This document shows positions 62,401-64,000 of a stretch of 64,000 bases of DNA, one piece after another. Position numbers and translations under genes: made by a program. The stretch covers positions 8,046,521 to 8,110,520 of the forward strand of contig JAQFVV010006200.1 of the NCBI GenBank assembly GCA_028023455.1, in the 5' to 3' direction. The notes below the pieces were generated by a model. That model searched no databases and had not been told where the DNA came from. It saw only the letters and a program-made list of their open reading frames with translations. Source of the DNA: Epiperipatus broadwayi (taxonomy: Eukaryota > Onychophora > Udeonychophora > Euonychophora > Peripatidae). The stretch's first letter is position 1; every line of letters begins with the position of its first letter.

Positions 62401-63282
62401 ATTGTAGTGAGAAAAATGTAACTAATGGATATATTAAATATACATAAAATGAATAAATTATAAAGCAGAAAAATGTATAATTATTTTTGTTGCAAAAAAA
62501 ATATTATAAAATCATCATCCTCATCATTAATTGTAATCACTTGCAAATAAGAATGGTTATTCCAACTCCAAAAAAAAAAAAAAATTTCAATGTAATTAAT
62601 CCAATTTGTATTGTCATTATGTGAGAAAGAAAAAAATATATATATCTCAAGCATAAAAGAAAACAAGAAAATGATCAATAGTCAAGTAATTTTCAACAAA
62701 CATTATGGAATCAACCCTTTAAACATGTGCTGTGTTTAGAAATGAGAGTATTCCTTAAGTGTTTAAATCAATACAGCACGTGTAGAGGGGTGATTTCATA
62801 ATGATTGTTACACATTAAAAATACAGCGCTAGATAAATAACTCTATATATGTTTAAGTAATTTTTTCATTCTTCGTACTATTTATAACAATTGGGGAAAT
62901 ATTAAGAAAAGAAGTAAAACAACATTGAGTATAAATCAGTGTGACTTAAATTAGATATAAAATATTATAATAACTACTTTCTTATTCTGAGAAGTTGTAT
63001 CAATAAAATACTCTGAATTAAAGCTTTCTAAATCAATTTCAGATCGAGAAATTTTTTTAAAAAATATCACATCAAAATAAGACAAGACCTCTGTAGCATT
63101 AGTGCTCAAATATCAATTAATCATGAGATCAAATAGATAAAACATGTCTCTAATTTTGAAAATTTAATACTGAAACGACTAAAAAGATGATTTAATAATG
63201 ATTCAATAATATGTATTTTAAGAGGGCCAAAGATTAAGATAAATTTTAATAATTTATTATCAGAATTTATTAAATATTACTT
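62401..63282. other. Non-coding stretch
   Basis: AT-rich with A-runs (62493-62500, 62571-62584). Nothing else was recognised. Confidence 0.4.
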
Positions 63283-63966
63283 TGAACCCACACTTTCAAG
63301 TTCTCTTCAGCCATTCACTCCATCTTATACAACCAATACACATGACCACATACATGTGGAAAAGATAAATGATCTTGAATGTATGTATTTCATGCTGAAC
63401 CTGCAGTCATCAGTTGGTCCAGATCATCATTTCCCACACATATATGCAATCAGTGCTTGGTTTATATTAAAATAGCAAATCCTCAAACTCTAATGGACAG
63501 TCAAACTTCTCCACTCTCCAAATCTTCAGCCTTCCAATTGATTGAAAATCTGTTGATGGCATGTTCAAAGTCCTTGTTTGCCAATTTTGTTGTCATATTC
63601 ATGTTGATCAGTCAATCTCATCCTTCATATGCAGGATCTCAAGATCATTTAATTACACAGAAGAGGAATGAGCAAGATACATTTTGGCAAAGAAGGGCTT
63701 TGAACATGCCCTCATCAGATTTTCGATGATATGGAAAGCTAAAGAGTTGGAAAATGGGGAAGATTAAAGCCTGTCCATTAAAGTTTGAGAATTTGCTATT
63801 TTAATATAAACCAAGCATTAATTATGTGTGTGGGAGATGTTGACCTGGATCAACTGATGAGTGCTGGTTCAGAGTATATTGGAGATCATTTATATTTGGT
63901 CATGTGTATTGGTTATATAAGACAGAATGGATGACTGAAGAGAGCTTGAAAGTCTGGGTTCAAATA
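63283..63966. mobile_element. Long hairpin element with relic hammerhead cores
   Basis: The left arm (63283-63573) and right arm (about 63684-63966) are reverse complements over ~285 bp, from TTGAACCCA.ACTTTCAAG at the outer edge to GGCATGTTCAAAG at the inner edge. Each arm holds a CTGATGA box (63400-63406 complement, and 63859-63865) followed by GTTCAG, as in the 358-bp family. The right-arm GAAA is lost; the left-arm GAAA is present but stem II is mispaired. The 116-codon plus frame (63379-63729) is a chance reading across the hairpin. Confidence 0.65.
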
Positions 63967-64000
63967 CCTCTAATAATATCTAGCTCAAGTATATATACTA

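Noticed and set aside
63379-63729. 116-codon plus-strand open frame
   Set aside because: It crosses the arms and loop of an inverted repeat and has no domain signature; chance opening.
1-64000. CRISPR array, rRNA genes, bacterial operons, Penelope-like reverse transcriptase
   Set aside because: None was seen. A Penelope-like element would be a natural driver for retrozymes, but no such coding sequence is recognisable in this window.

Overview
Organism and character. The window is strongly A+T-rich (judged by eye, not counted). It has long poly-A/T runs, spliceosomal introns of 8-9 kb, THAP and BTB/POZ coding exons, tRNA-derived SINEs, APE-type non-LTR retrotransposon relics and a ZBED/SCAND3-like hAT relic. 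This is a metazoan nuclear genome, most likely an invertebrate; I cannot place it more narrowly. There is no bacterial operon, rRNA or CRISPR array. Most open frames in the window are AT-rich chance frames. LAYOUT, 1-10.4 kb: non-coding. It holds a 170-bp hairpin element, two copies of a ~1.85-kb segment (2830-5117 and 7785-9643; the first is interrupted by a 439-bp insertion between 8-bp direct repeats), and a decayed coding patch at 5.6-6.7 kb. 10.4-28.8 kb: the one gene I can rebuild completely. It is a three-exon, 301-residue THAP zinc-finger protein on the + strand, join(10452..10555, 19913..20172, 28254..28795). All splice phases and GT/AG signals agree, and an in-frame stop lies upstream of the start. 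Its C-terminal half resembles the N-terminal accessory part of P-element/THAP9-type transposases but stops before any catalytic domain. Its introns hold LINE, SINE and hairpin repeats. 28.8-40.4 kb: LINE relics, a SINE with a 19-bp target-site duplication, and a 1.5-kb tandem-plus-inverted repeat (37635-39182). 40456-40957, minus strand: one intact internal exon encoding almost a whole BTB/POZ domain. It belongs to a gene transcribed toward the THAP gene; its other exons were not found. 41.4-44.0 kb: a full-length decayed hAT transposon with a tRNA-Gly-like SINE inserted in it. 44-64 kb: LINE relics, MITE-like elements and more tandem/inverted repeat elements. MAIN DISCOVERY. Several repeat elements carry hammerhead self-cleaving ribozyme cores (a CUGANGA-like box, a stem II hairpin, GAAA, a short stem III, NUH, and a stem I that pairs across the cleavage site). 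They have monomers of about 357-420 bp and occur as direct tandem units joined to inverted units. The best folds are at 51147-51194 (+), 38984-39028 (+), 37734-37778 (-) and 57637-57690 (-). One array has an imperfect target-site duplication of about 17 bp. One dispersed fragment (from 61831) starts exactly at the predicted cleavage site. This matches the retrozyme concept (non-autonomous retroelements spread through ribozyme-processed RNA). Two of the families share an unusual U in place of the conserved A9 of the core. HOW THE PARTS RELATE. The two host genes are probably DNA-binding or adaptor proteins facing each other in convergent orientation. Everything else is layered transposon history, and nested insertions give relative ages.
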